Origin: Bdellovibrio sp. | GTDB taxonomy: Bacteria; Myxococcota; SpSt-1050 | Assembly: GCA_020725805.1 (NCBI GenBank) | Contig: DYEF01000031.1 | Coordinates: 1 to 29,482, forward strand | DNA length: 29,482 nucleotides | Direction of reading: 5' to 3' | In this document: in pieces, positions 1 through 8,185 of the stretch | Position numbering within the stretch: the stretch's first letter is position 1 | Layout of the letters: each line of letters begins with the position of its first letter | Notes under the pieces: model-generated | Told to the model about the DNA's origin: nothing | The model's database searches: none | Seen by the model: only the letters and a program-made list of their open reading frames with translations | Translations under genes and position numbers: made by a program

Positions 1-180
1 CTCGTTGGCATTTGCACATGCCGTGCACTTACCGCCGCAGCCGTTGTCATCACCGCAGAACTTGCCGGTGCAGTTCGGTGTACAACCACTTTCGCACTTC
101 CATGTGGTCTGGTTGCAGGTCTCGTTGGCATTTGCACATGCTGTGCACTTGCCGCCACAGCCATCATCTTCACCGCAGGC
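1..180 (-). repeat. 120-bp in-frame tandem repeat in the Cys-rich lipoprotein gene
   Basis: The first 60 or so bases of the window recur at 121-180 with few differences; the first 21 bases of each copy are identical. The offset is exactly 120 bp, i.e. 40 codons, so the repeat stays in frame. The left copy continues past the window edge, so the array may be longer. Confidence 0.85.
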
Positions 181-333
181 CTTCCCTTCACAGGAACACT
201 CAGTTCCGCCGTCTGTCTTTGTGCCGGTGTCCTTCTTAATACTTACATCCGACAGCAAATCTTCGGCGTCGCAGCCGGCAAACACAAATGCAAGTGCCGC
301 CAACAGCAGAGTTACCAATAACGTCTTCTTCAT
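1..333 (-). CDS. Cys-rich repeat lipoprotein (partial, 3' end beyond window)
   Basis: Reading leftward from an ATG at 333, the frame stays open for 111 codons to the window edge. A strong AGGAGG-type ribosome site lies just upstream. The protein starts MKKTLLVTLLLAALAFVFAGC, a lipoprotein signal peptide with Cys21 as lipidation site. A short Lys/Asp/Thr linker follows, then a tandem Cys-rich repeat with the core CGxDxGCGGKCTACANANET. The repeat has a period of exactly 40 residues (120 bp). Repeats with CGDDxGCGG cores are common in secreted proteins of myxobacteria-like lineages; their function is generally unknown, and paired Cys suggest disulfides or metal binding. The protein is probably displayed on the cell surface. 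The C-terminus and the number of repeats cannot be seen. The complementary strand also has open frames, but they lack signal peptide and family features. Confidence 0.82.
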   Translation of the reverse strand, partial: MKKTLLVTLLLAALAFVFAGCDAEDLLSDVSIKKDTGTKTDGGTECSCEGKACGEDDGCGGKCTACANANETCNQTTWKCESGCTPNCTGKFCGDDNGCGGKCTACANANE

Positions 334-417
334 CTCTTCTTCCTCCTTGTAATAAGGTTACAAAATCTCTGCCCAAACAGGGCAAAATACAAAACAACCA
401 AAAAACTGGTCAAAACT

Positions 418-444
418 TTTATACAACTTATGACCCTCTGTCAA
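418..444 (-). promoter_or_regulatory. Candidate sigma70-like promoter for the Cys-rich lipoprotein
   Basis: On the minus strand a perfect -35 TTGACA (439-444) is followed after 15 nt by TATAAA (418-423). The spacer is shorter than the usual 17 nt, so this is tentative. The predicted start of transcription gives a leader of about 75-80 nt before the ATG at 333. Confidence 0.35.
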
Positions 445-550
445 TCTTTTTTTTAGCACATAGCCTTTTGAAAAGAAACTGATAGCATCCGGTCTTTTTA
501 TTATCAGGACATTTATGTCAGCTCATTATCACTACTTAGCTTTTTTTTAC

Positions 551-578
551 TTTACAAATGCCTCAAAAAAATTAAAAC
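551..578 (+). promoter_or_regulatory. Weak candidate promoter for the chlorophyllase-like lipoprotein
   Basis: TTTACA (551-556), a 16-nt spacer and TAAAAC (573-578) lie about 30 nt before the ribosome site AGGAGG of the gene starting at 610. The surroundings are AT-rich, so a chance match is quite possible. Confidence 0.28.
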
Positions 579-609
579 TTAGTCTCACTTTCTTTATAGG
601 AGGTAAAAG

Positions 610-1887
610 ATGCAAAGGATTTTCTTTCTGCTTATGCTTACATTAACAGGTTTTATTGCCTTATCCTGTTCGGAGACTGCTCCGCAGGAAGAAATCGCTG
701 ATACTCATTCTGACACGGAAGAGACCCGTGATATCCAAACAGCCGATACAAACGGTCTTCCGGATAAGGAAGAGATTAAAGACAGCATTACGGATATAAC
801 CGGTAATGACACAAATACGGCCGATACTACCGAAATTACTGATAATATGGTCAGCGACACGGCCACTGATACTAATACAAACGATATACCTATTGAAGAT
901 GCAGGAACAGACGTTCAGGATGTAGCTTTTTCCGACAATGAACTGACAGATATCTCGAAAGATACCGGCACAGATACAGGAGTAACGGATACAGGAGGGA
1001 GCGGCGGAATATTTATTAGTGACTCAGACCCGTATTCAAAAGGGAAACTGACAGTCAAAAAGATTTCAATAACCAAAGGGCAGAACGGTGCAACAGTTGA
1101 CGCATCGGTATACGTACCTCAGGGTTATAATGAATTTGCAGTTGTTATCTTCCAGCACGGCTTTCTCGTCGATAATAACTTTTACAGCGATATGCTGGAA
1201 CACTTAGCATCTCACGGATTTGTAGTAGTTGCTCCGCAAATGTATAAAGCAGACGGAATTCCCATCGGTAAACCAAAAACCCCTGAAGAGGCGGATACAG
1301 CCATACAGTTCTACAACTGGTTAAAGACCAACCTCAACACAATATCCGGTGTTACTGCCAGAATGGATATAATGGGTCTTTCAGGACATTCGAGGGGCGG
1401 CAAGGTAATATGGACCATAATGCTGAAGGATTCAAGCTGGACAAAGGCTATGGCAGGTGTCGACCCGGTTGACGGGACAGGAGGACCTTTAGGAGGCGAG
1501 ATGAGAATAGCCGATAAACCGTTCAACCTGAATGTCTCATCACTGATAATCGGAACAGGGCTGGGACCGGAAGGCTCCGGACTCAATCCGGCCTGTGCTC
1601 CGGAAGGGGACAATCATGTACAGTTCTACAACGCAAGTTCATCCCCGGCATATCATTCGGTTGCGGTTGATTACGGACATATGGATATGCTGAACGACTC
1701 TACCCCAAACTGCGGAATGGTATGTACTTCCTGCAAAGCAGGACCTGACAGGAAAAATATGAGGATATACACAGCCGGCCAGCTTACTGCGTTTTTCAGA
1801 TATACATTACAGGGCGACAAAAGTATTGCAGATATACTTACAAACCCGAACAAGGCAAACATAAAGGTAACAATGGAGAACAAGTAG
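610..1887 (+). CDS. Secreted lipoprotein with chlorophyllase-type alpha/beta hydrolase domain
   Basis: 425 aa. The start has a clear AGGAGG ribosome site 6 nt upstream. Residues 1-20 form a lipoprotein signal peptide (lipidation Cys20). Residues 21-133 are a low-complexity linker rich in Asp, Thr and Glu. Residues 145-400 form an alpha/beta hydrolase: FQHGF (oxyanion region, 181-185), the nucleophile elbow GHSRGG with Ser261, DPVDG with Asp285/Asp288, and His357 in DYGHMDML. GHSRGG, DPVDG, CAPEGDNH (329-336) and DYGHxDML are, from memory, hallmarks of plant chlorophyllases and their bacterial relatives, so all three triad residues are present. The likely role is hydrolysis of an ester at the cell surface; the natural substrate is unknown and chlorophyll is not implied. 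Four Cys at 368-375 may form disulfides. The gene stands alone, divergent from the Cys-rich lipoprotein. Confidence 0.85.
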   Translation: MQRIFFLLMLTLTGFIALSCSETAPQEEIADTHSDTEETRDIQTADTNGLPDKEEIKDSITDITGNDTNTADTTEITDNMVSDTATDTNTNDIPIEDAGTDVQDVAFSDNELTDISKDTGTDTGVTDTGGSGGIFISDSDPYSKGKLTVKKISITKGQNGATVDASVYVPQGYNEFAVVIFQHGFLVDNNFYSDMLEHLASHGFVVVAPQMYKADGIPIGKPKTPEEADTAIQFYNWLKTNLNTISGVTARMDIMGLSGHSRGGKVIWTIMLKDSSWTKAMAGVDPVDGTGGPLGGEMRIADKPFNLNVSSLIIGTGLGPEGSGLNPACAPEGDNHVQFYNASSSPAYHSVAVDYGHMDMLNDSTPNCGMVCTSCKAGPDRKNMRIYTAGQLTAFFRYTLQGDKSIADILTNPNKANIKVTMENK

Positions 1888-2314
1888 TTCAGGACTTTCC
1901 TGCTTAATACACTTTATATCCCATATTCTCCTCTGCCGGGAAATTTCCGGAGCTTATTCCTGATTTGTTCTTTAGAGTCACAGTCGAGTGTTGACTGAGC
2001 AAAAAACATCTATTAGTCGCTTTGTTAATAGTATGCTTTCTATATAAGATTGAAGACGACAGAATCCGATCCGTCAAACAAATATACCTACATAAAGTTT
2101 TAAATCCTTATCGTAGTAACAAATGCCGTCATTCAAATCAAAAATATCAATCAACAGTTACCTGCAAAAAACCTGTAATATATTTTCGAAAAAAGGAGCA
2201 GTAATCCACTCGACCCTTATATAGGGTAAAATTGCTTACAATGATGACCCGGAGATTGCCGGTATCATCCCACCGGATGTCAAAAGGTCAATGTTTACTT
2301 GGCCTGAATCAGGA
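1888..2314. other. Intergenic region without recognisable gene
   Basis: 427 bp between two convergent genes. No frame has a plausible start with family features. It holds a dyad at 1936-1950 (CCGG arms around AAATTT), a short inverted repeat at 2213-2227 (ACCCT/AGGGT) and another near 2266-2283 (CCGGT/ACCGG). None is followed by a T-run, so none is a convincing intrinsic terminator. Confidence 0.6.
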
Positions 2315-2653
2315 TTATTCTAAAAGCAGAATGGAACAGAAACCAGTATCGCTACTCTTCTTCTCCTCTGTTGTGGTTTTACCTCCATCATTCGTATTGT
2401 CGGAAGGGCAGTTTATCTGAATCGTGCAATCAAATGCAGTAAGTTGTGTCTTGTCAGGGAAAAGGTCATTCTCGCTCTTTCCGTTTTCGTGAGCAACTGA
2501 TGCCCAGCCCGTACACTCTGTTGCATCGGTCCAGCCCTCGCATCCCTTTACAACAGTCAGAGTGACACCGGGATCTCCACATCTACACTCTGTCGCATAA
2601 ACTAAACTAATAGCTGAAACGAAAATAATTAAAGTAAAAAAAAGAGTTTTCAT
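2315..2653 (-). CDS. Small secreted Cys-rich protein, unknown function
   Basis: 112 aa from the ATG at 2653. This start is preferred over an ATG 36 nt upstream because it has a GAGAGG ribosome site, begins directly with a signal peptide (MKTLFFTLII...SLVYA, cleavage near residue 20) and does not overlap the gene before it. The mature part is about 90 residues with seven Cys (23, 25, 38, 47, 76, 82, 106) and a Thr/Glu/Lys-rich stretch (88-100). It ends abruptly in GFCSILLLE. No family recognised. It lies 19 nt after the slipin stop, so it is probably the last gene of the coaBC-udg-nfeD-slipin operon. The odd hydrophobic tail could be a sorting remnant or simply a short C-terminus. Confidence 0.7.
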   Translation of the reverse strand: MKTLFFTLIIFVSAISLVYATECRCGDPGVTLTVVKGCEGWTDATECTGWASVAHENGKSENDLFPDKTQLTAFDCTIQINCPSDNTNDGGKTTTEEKKSSDTGFCSILLLE

Positions 2654-2672
2654 TGCAATACCCCTCTCTTGG

Positions 2673-3419
2673 TTATGACTTGTTACCAAAAAACGGCTTA
2701 AACAGTTCTATCGGGAGAGGCAGAATCGTTGTTGTGTTATGTTCTGTGGAGACCTCTCTCATAGTCTGCAGGAATCTCAGCTGAAGGGCGCCCGGAGATT
2801 CTGAGATTATCCTTGCCGCCTGTGCAAGCTTCTCTGCTGCCTGGAATTCCCCGTCTGCCGCTATAATCTTTGCCCTCCTCTCTCTCTCCGCCTCTGCCTG
2901 CTTTGCCATAGCCCTCTGCATCTCCTGCGGCAGGTCTATATGCTTGACCTCTACCTTGCTCACCTTAATACCCCAGTTGTCGGTATCCTTATCCAGAATC
3001 TCCTGAAGATGTGTATTGATCTTCTCCCTGTGGGCAAGGAGTTCGTCCAGTTCGGACTGACCGAGGACAGACCTCAGGGTGGTCTGTGCCAGCTGACTCG
3101 TGGCATAGAGATAGTTATAGACCTCGAGTATCGCCTTCTCCGGCTGCATTACCCTGTAATATACGACCGCATTTACCTTTATAGACACGTTGTCCTTAGT
3201 AATAATATCCTGAGGGGGAACATCATCTGCAATGAGTCGCAGGTCGACCTTTATCATCTTATCCACAAATGGTATTATCCAGATAATGCCGGGTCCCTTG
3301 ATAGAACCTGTATATTTTCCGAGTCTCAGAACAACACCTCTTTCGTACTCATTCAGAATCTTGATGCCCGAGAGAATCAGAAATACTACAATTACAACCG
3401 GTACTATTGTGCTTCCCAT
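2673..3419 (-). CDS. Slipin (stomatin-like SPFH/band-7 membrane protein)
   Basis: 248 aa. One N-terminal membrane segment (residues 4-20) is followed by the SPFH/band-7 domain: [13 protein letters not shown] at 24-36, [13 protein letters not shown] at 42-54, then [16 protein letters not shown] charged helical region rich in Ala/Glu/Arg ([19 protein letters not shown], about 165-185) and a short hydrophobic tail complete it. Length and order fit bacterial and archaeal slipins. In this family the partner is the NfeD membrane serine protease, and its gene lies directly upstream with a 12-nt gap, the conserved slipin-NfeD pair. A clear AGGAGG lies in that gap. The likely role is scaffolding of membrane microdomains and presentation of substrate to NfeD; that role is known from family members and not visible in the sequence. 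Confidence 0.93.
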   Translation of the reverse strand: MGSTIVPVVIVVFLILSGIKILNEYERGVVLRLGKYTGSIKGPGIIWIIPFVDKMIKVDLRLIADDVPPQDIITKDNVSIKVNAVVYYRVMQPEKAILEVYNYLYATSQLAQTTLRSVLGQSELDELLAHREKINTHLQEILDKDTDNWGIKVSKVEVKHIDLPQEMQRAMAKQAEAERERRAKIIAADGEFQAAEKLAQAARIISESPGALQLRFLQTMREVSTEHNTTTILPLPIELFKPFFGNKS

Positions 3420-3431
3420 AAAAACCTCCTT

Positions 3432-4745
3432 TTAATTGTTTTTCTTCTTTACCTTTAAACGTAAATTTTCGACGCCTACTATTTCCACTGTCTCACCCTT
3501 TCCGATATTCTCGTCAGAATCGGCAAACCAGTATTCACCGGCAACAAAGACCTTCCCGGTCTTATGCGGAGAAATATCTTCTGTAACTTCACAGGTCTTT
3601 CCGACAAGCCCCTCAGGTCCGACAACAGACCTCTTTACCCTCGATTTTACAATCAGAAAACCGACGAGTGCAAAAAATCCGACAATAACAAGCGTCGTCA
3701 GATATATCATACTCCTGTCCACTCCGTAGCCCGGTTCAAACAGAAACCTCGGGTCAAGTTTGTTAACCAGCAAAAGCGAGCCTATCAGTATAGAGACTGC
3801 TGCTCCTATGCTGAGTATCCCATAGCTTGTAACATAAAGCTCCGCGATAATCAATATAACTCCGAGCAAAATAAGTAAAAGGGCGCCGTAATTGATAGGT
3901 ATTACCTGAAATGAGACAAAAGCCAGAATAAGGGATATGCCGCCGATAACACCCGGGAAAATAACACCGGGATGGTAAAGTTCCATCATAATGCCGGCGA
4001 TACCTATCATCATAAGAATATAACTGATATTTGGGTCTGCAAAGAGATTTGTAATCTTCTGCCTTATATTCATCCTGAAAAACGTCCGGGTTGCCCCTTC
4101 GGTATTAATAATCTTTTTGCCGGAGACCGTCTCAACTTCCTTCCCGTGTATAGTTTTTAAGAGTTCATCAATATCCTTGGCAACAACGTCAATTACCTTC
4201 TCTTCAAGTGCCTTACCTGCTGTAACTGATACGGAATCCCGGACCGCCTGAATAGCCCAGTCCTTGTTGCGGTTTCTCTTCTCTGCTATGGATTCAATAA
4301 ATGCTATTGTATCATTCTCAATCTTCTTTCTGAGGTCCTTGCCGCCCTTCTTGTCCACGTCCTGACCACCGGCCTCAACGGGATGAGCCGCTCCGATATT
4401 CGTACCCGGAGACATTGCCGCTATATGAGCCGACATAGTTATAAAAACACCCGCCGACCCCGCTCTTGCACCGTCAGGATAGACATATACGACTACCGGC
4501 ACATCGCTCGACATTATACTCTTTACGATCTCGCGTGTGGAACTGACGAGACCTCCGGGTGTATCCAGAAGAATAAGTATCAGTCGGGATTTCTTCAACG
4601 TTCCCTCTTTTATTGCATCATTTATAAAATCTACCGTTGCCGGATTGATGGAAGAATTTATCTCCGCTATCAGAATATCCGAAGCCGAAAGTCCTTCAGA
4701 GAGAACCAGTGAAAAGAGAAAGAGGAAAAACAAGAATTTTCTCAT
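3432..4745 (-). CDS. nfeD: NfeD membrane-bound ClpP-class serine protease
   Basis: 437 aa, the long NfeD form. A signal or anchor segment (1-20) leads into a ClpP-like protease domain (25-200) with DTPGG at 61-65 and GSAGVFI carrying the presumed nucleophile Ser97. The presumed general base is Lys141, three residues before Asn144 in KIEND; I place both by comparison with the archaeal 1510-N protease, from memory. Four to five membrane helices follow (about 241-258, 263-282, 287-304, 307-327, 348-367), then a C-terminal OB-fold (378-432). All expected parts are present. It begins 3 nt after the stop of the uracil-DNA glycosylase gene and is followed by slipin, its usual partner. Only a distant GGAGG (about 14 nt away) precedes the ATG, suggesting translational coupling. 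Confidence 0.93.
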   Translation of the reverse strand: MRKFLFFLFLFSLVLSEGLSASDILIAEINSSINPATVDFINDAIKEGTLKKSRLILILLDTPGGLVSSTREIVKSIMSSDVPVVVYVYPDGARAGSAGVFITMSAHIAAMSPGTNIGAAHPVEAGGQDVDKKGGKDLRKKIENDTIAFIESIAEKRNRNKDWAIQAVRDSVSVTAGKALEEKVIDVVAKDIDELLKTIHGKEVETVSGKKIINTEGATRTFFRMNIRQKITNLFADPNISYILMMIGIAGIMMELYHPGVIFPGVIGGISLILAFVSFQVIPINYGALLLILLGVILIIAELYVTSYGILSIGAAVSILIGSLLLVNKLDPRFLFEPGYGVDRSMIYLTTLVIVGFFALVGFLIVKSRVKRSVVGPEGLVGKTCEVTEDISPHKTGKVFVAGEYWFADSDENIGKGETVEIVGVENLRLKVKKKNN

Positions 4746-4748
4746 AGA

Positions 4749-5636
4749 CTATTTCTTTACCTCCATACCTACTATCTTCATTGCAACCGAAATATCCTTC
4801 CAGACCTCCTTTTTTACCTCCGGGCTCTCCCCTTTCCTCAGGACATAGGACGGATGAAATGTCGCAACCATAGGAATTACTATATCGTTATCCCTGTATT
4901 CGAGTTCACGTGTCCTTACCTGACCAATCTTTATCTTATAATCACCGAGCAGATATGATACGGCTGTTCCTCCGAGCGCAATTATCACATCAGGCATAAT
5001 GATTCTGATCTGTCTTCTGAGAAAAAGCCCGCAGATATCCATCTCTTTATCAAGCGGGGTTCTGTTCTGAGGTGGTCTGCATTTGACTACGTTTGCGATA
5101 TATACATCAGACCTCTGAAGCCCCATTGCCTTTATTATCCTTGTAAGAAGCTGTCCTGCCCTCCCGACAAACGGCAGACCCTGAATATCCTCGTCTTCAC
5201 CCGGACCTTCTCCTACAAACATTATTTTTGCATCCACATTGCCTTCGCCGAATACCACTTTATTCCGCCCCTGCCCCGCAAGCTCACACCTTTTGCAGTC
5301 CTGACCTATCTCATCCGCAAGCAATTTCAGAAGTCTGCTCTTCTCTTCTGTGTCTGCCGCCGCTTTCTTAACCTGATTTTCCTTTATATCCTCCCTTTCG
5401 GGCCCGTTCTTTTCGAAAAGGCTCATTGCGGAATAAGATTTACTGCTCTCCTGAACTTTACCGGTTGTTACAGCACTCGTTATCTTTTCGATTTTTTTCA
5501 TTTTCTCGATCTCAAGCAGCATCTCTTCACTCAGATCGCTCCCGTAGGCAAAGGCGCCGAGACTTTGCTGGTATTTCAGATATTCTTTCAGATTAATGAT
5601 TATTTCCAGAAGTTCTTCCCTTATGTCTTCACCCAT
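4749..5636 (-). CDS. udg: Type-4 (iron-sulfur) uracil-DNA glycosylase with N-terminal extension
   Basis: 295 aa. Residues 110-290 are a family-4 UDG, which removes uracil from DNA to start base-excision repair. Motif A is GEGPGEDED (142-150) and motif B is HPSYVLR (261-267). Four Cys for a 4Fe-4S cluster sit at 114, 117, 186 and 202. The first 105 or so residues are an extra region, helical and charged, seen in some bacterial members that resemble DNA-polymerase-related proteins; its role is unknown. The start ATG has GAGG upstream and overlaps the end of coaBC by 16 nt, so the two are translationally coupled. nfeD follows 3 nt later. The operon mates share no obvious pathway with it. Confidence 0.93.
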   Translation of the reverse strand: MGEDIREELLEIIINLKEYLKYQQSLGAFAYGSDLSEEMLLEIEKMKKIEKITSAVTTGKVQESSKSYSAMSLFEKNGPEREDIKENQVKKAAADTEEKSRLLKLLADEIGQDCKRCELAGQGRNKVVFGEGNVDAKIMFVGEGPGEDEDIQGLPFVGRAGQLLTRIIKAMGLQRSDVYIANVVKCRPPQNRTPLDKEMDICGLFLRRQIRIIMPDVIIALGGTAVSYLLGDYKIKIGQVRTRELEYRDNDIVIPMVATFHPSYVLRKGESPEVKKEVWKDISVAMKIVGMEVKK

Positions 5637-6826
5637 TTCTGCCTCTTTGCTATCTCTGAAAATAACCTCAACGCCATATCCCTCTTGCCGGATTTTTCGA
5701 TATTGACAACTGTCTTATCCCTGAAAAGAATCCTTCCCTCGTTATAGTCCTGCCCGAAACCGATATCGCCTCTCGAGATATCATTAACTACGATGGCATC
5801 GATATTCTTCCTTTTCATCTTATCTGCAGCGTTATCATTCAGATTCTCCGTCTCGGCCGCAAAGCCTACTATAAATCCGAATTTTCTGCTCTTTGAGGCA
5901 AGGCTGATTATATCGGGATTCTCCCTGAACAGAAGACTTAAGGAAGAGCCATTTCGTTTTATCTTCTGTGTATGTCTTTTGTCAAATCTCCAGTCAGATA
6001 CAGCGGCATTCATTACCAGTAAATCATATCTGCCTTTTGCATTTAAAATGGCCGTTTTCATTTCTTCGGCACTCACAACATTTATTACTCTTACTCCATA
6101 GGGTGGTTTTATACTTACCGGACCTGTAACGAGGGTAACTTCCGCTCCGAGCCAGCGGGCCACACGGGCGAGTTCATAACCCATCTTGCCGCTTGAGGGA
6201 TTACTCAGAAACCTCACAGGGTCCATAAACTCTCGGGTAGGACCGGCTGAAACAAGGACCTTCTTTCCTGACAGCAACTTATTATCCAGCAGATACGGCA
6301 TTGATGCATCGAATATATCCTGAATATCTGCAAGTCTTCCGGCCCCCACATCACCGCAGGCAAGCTCTCCGCTCTCCGGCATTATGAAAGAGAACCTTTT
6401 GAGTCCGGAAAGCCTGTCGATATTTTGCTGAGTAATCCTGTTTTCGAACATCTTTACATTCATCGCAGGGGCAATCAGAACGGGAGCTTCGGATGCAAGG
6501 ACCGCAGATGTAAGAAGATTATCAGCCATTCCGGATGCAATCTTTGCAATAGTATTGGCAGTAGCAGGTGCTATCAGAATCAGGTTTACCCCTCTGGACA
6601 GCATAATATGATAGAATGCCCCGCCCGATTCATCGAACATATCAGAATAGACCCTGTTCTGGGCAAGGGACTCAATAAGAAGCGGCGAGATAAATCTCTT
6701 TGAATCGGGGGTCATAACCGGAATGATTTCGATATCCTCTTTTCTGAAAAGTCTGATAAGTTCACAGACCTTATAAACTGCAACCGACCCGGTAATCCCT
6801 AACAAGAGTCTAGCCTTACAAGACAT
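5621..6826 (-). CDS. coaBC: Bifunctional phosphopantothenoylcysteine decarboxylase/synthetase CoaBC
   Basis: 401 aa, normal length for the fused enzyme. It makes 4'-phosphopantetheine for coenzyme A: CoaB joins Cys to 4'-phosphopantothenate and CoaC decarboxylates the product. The CoaC half shows the flavin-binding start LLLGITGSVAVYK (7-19), probable catalytic His73, APATANTIAKIASGMADNLL (86-105), APAMNVKM (119-126) and the Cys157 loop ACGDVGAGRL. The CoaB half shows SAGPTREFMDPVRFLSNPSS (193-212), AAVSDWR (274-280) and a Lys-rich KIK motif (288-290). All key motifs are present. The start ATG has GGAG upstream and lies about 26 nt from the predicted transcription start, making this the first gene of a five-gene leftward operon. 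Confidence 0.97.
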   Translation of the reverse strand: MSCKARLLLGITGSVAVYKVCELIRLFRKEDIEIIPVMTPDSKRFISPLLIESLAQNRVYSDMFDESGGAFYHIMLSRGVNLILIAPATANTIAKIASGMADNLLTSAVLASEAPVLIAPAMNVKMFENRITQQNIDRLSGLKRFSFIMPESGELACGDVGAGRLADIQDIFDASMPYLLDNKLLSGKKVLVSAGPTREFMDPVRFLSNPSSGKMGYELARVARWLGAEVTLVTGPVSIKPPYGVRVINVVSAEEMKTAILNAKGRYDLLVMNAAVSDWRFDKRHTQKIKRNGSSLSLLFRENPDIISLASKSRKFGFIVGFAAETENLNDNAADKMKRKNIDAIVVNDISRGDIGFGQDYNEGRILFRDKTVVNIEKSGKRDMALRLFSEIAKRQKWVKT

Positions 6827-7135
6827 ATTATTCTCCGCAGAAAATAAAGTGCGTTCTGATTAAACAACGGCATTTATTCTATGTCAATCACAAAAGTAAA
6901 AACAGATTACAATCCGTTTACCTTTTGCAATAACAGAAACCAGCTAACCAAGCATAAGAAAGTAAGGTACAGCAAATGCAGATTGACCTGTTCTCAATAA
7001 GATAGAATAACCGGCACAAATAAAGAACAATAAAAGATTTCACTATGTTTTGGTAAAAAAAATGATATGTTACTTAAACTGTAATTCCGGCTGCCTAAAA
7101 ACAGATAGCAGGAAACTATATACCGGATTCTTTAT
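6827..7135. other. Divergent intergenic region
   Basis: 309 bp between coaBC (leftward) and the M19 dipeptidase gene (rightward). It holds the coaBC promoter. For the rightward gene the only visible element is a TATATA at 7117-7122 just before the start, with no good -35 in place. The rest is AT-rich with no further gene. Confidence 0.6.
6859..6887 (-). promoter_or_regulatory. Strong sigma70-like promoter of the coaBC operon
   Basis: On the minus strand TTGACA (6882-6887) matches the -35 consensus perfectly, followed by exactly 17 nt and TTTAAT (6859-6864), five of six for the -10. Transcription would start near 6852, giving a leader of about 25 nt before the coaBC ATG with its GGAG ribosome site. 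Confidence 0.7.
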
Positions 7136-8176
7136 ATGAACAGTCTTTTCAGACCATATCTGCAGAATATATCCAGACTGATACGATACCAGAAGTTTAA
7201 TCCGGCCATCTTTCTCCTGCTTATTATCTGTATATCAGATCTGAATGCAAAAGAGATACCCGTTGCCCTTACACATATCGATACAATATCGGTTTATTGC
7301 CAAAAGATAAAATCCGATAATATCGAGGTTGATTTTCTGAACGAAAAGGGGGTACTGCTCCTCTCAACCGCCATCTGGATTCCGAGAAGCATAAACGGCC
7401 CGGAGAAAGCGCTTCAGTACACTAAAGAACTCAAGGCCTGTCTGGATGCAAAGATAAAGGGAAGTAATAACATAATTATCGTCAGAGGGAAGTCAGATAT
7501 TGACAAGGTTATCAGTGAGAAAAAGGTCGGTCTGATAATGACGCTGGAGGGCGGGGAACCTCTGGAAGATATCAAAAATATTGAATCAATCAATGAACTG
7601 GGAATTAAGGCCGTCTCCCTGACATGGAGCAGAGACAACTCCCTAGCCTGTGCACATAATACCAAAAATGACACCGGTTTATCGGATAAGGGAAAAGAGA
7701 TTGTCAGACTGCTCAATAAGCATAAGATTATGATTGACGTATCACACGCATCTGACAAAACCATAGAAGATATATTATTTACCTCGGAGGCACCGGTTTA
7801 TGCATCACATTCAAATGCAAGAAGTATCTGCAAAAGCGACCGCAATCTTACCGATGAGCAGATAAAGAAAATAGCAAAGGGAGGCGGCATTATCGGGATC
7901 AATTTTCACTCGCCTCACCTGAGCTGCAAAAGCGAGAGCTCTGTTGATGACATATACAAACATATTGCATATATCCGCAAAATTGCGGGTGTCAAATCCA
8001 TTGCTATAGGCTCAGACTTCGACGGACATATCAAAACGCCCTCTGATATAAAAGGTCTGAAAGATATTTCAGCAATAATCAGGAAACTCAGGTCAGAAAA
8101 TTGGACAGAAGAGGAAATTAAAGATATACTATATCTCAACTTTGTGAGGTTCTTTGAGAGAATAAATAATGAATAG
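7136..8176 (+). CDS. Secreted membrane dipeptidase (renal dipeptidase family, peptidase M19)
   Basis: 346 aa. A hydrophobic segment (23-38) ending LNA-KE looks like a signal peptide or anchor, so the enzyme acts outside the cytoplasm. All zinc ligands of the M19 family can be placed: His47-x-Asp49 in THIDT, bridging Glu138 in LEGGE, His204 in DVSHAS and His225 in YASHSNARS; Asp294 in GSDFDG is the catalytic-site Asp. GLSDKGKEIVRLLNKH and NLTDEQIKKIAKGGG are also typical. The enzyme is expected to cleave dipeptides, including D-amino-acid ones. No ribosome site is seen before the ATG, so the message may be nearly leaderless. First gene of a three-gene operon, 9 nt before the M20-like gene. Confidence 0.92.
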   Translation: MNSLFRPYLQNISRLIRYQKFNPAIFLLLIICISDLNAKEIPVALTHIDTISVYCQKIKSDNIEVDFLNEKGVLLLSTAIWIPRSINGPEKALQYTKELKACLDAKIKGSNNIIIVRGKSDIDKVISEKKVGLIMTLEGGEPLEDIKNIESINELGIKAVSLTWSRDNSLACAHNTKNDTGLSDKGKEIVRLLNKHKIMIDVSHASDKTIEDILFTSEAPVYASHSNARSICKSDRNLTDEQIKKIAKGGGIIGINFHSPHLSCKSESSVDDIYKHIAYIRKIAGVKSIAIGSDFDGHIKTPSDIKGLKDISAIIRKLRSENWTEEEIKDILYLNFVRFFERINNE

Positions 8177-8185
8177 AGATTCCTT

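Noticed and set aside
1-180. The 120-bp repeat as part of a CRISPR array
   Set aside because: The unit is far too long, has no spacer variation of the CRISPR kind, and encodes an in-frame Cys-rich protein.
5-352. Rightward His/Pro-rich frame of 115 codons at the left edge
   Set aside because: It is the reverse of the Cys-rich repeat lipoprotein, which has signal peptide, lipobox and ribosome site on the minus strand.
1936-1950. Dyad CCGG-AAATTT-CCGG after the chlorophyllase-like gene as a terminator
   Set aside because: It has no loop and no T-run after it; it may be a protein-binding dyad at most.
2022-2204. Rightward 60-codon frame preceded by a TTGTTA-17-TAAGAT promoter-like pair
   Set aside because: No ribosome site, no recognisable sequence features and irregular composition; the promoter-like match is expected by chance in AT-rich spacer.
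3259-3267. Perfect DnaA-box-like TTATCCACA, with rpmH-rnpA not far away, hinting at an origin
   Set aside because: It is a single copy inside the slipin coding region; no cluster of boxes, no dnaA/dnaN/gyrB and no AT-rich unwinding region are seen.
2940-3458. Rightward open frame of 172 codons opposite slipin
   Set aside because: Slipin and its ribosome site on the minus strand explain the region; the opposite frame has no signal, motif or ribosome site.
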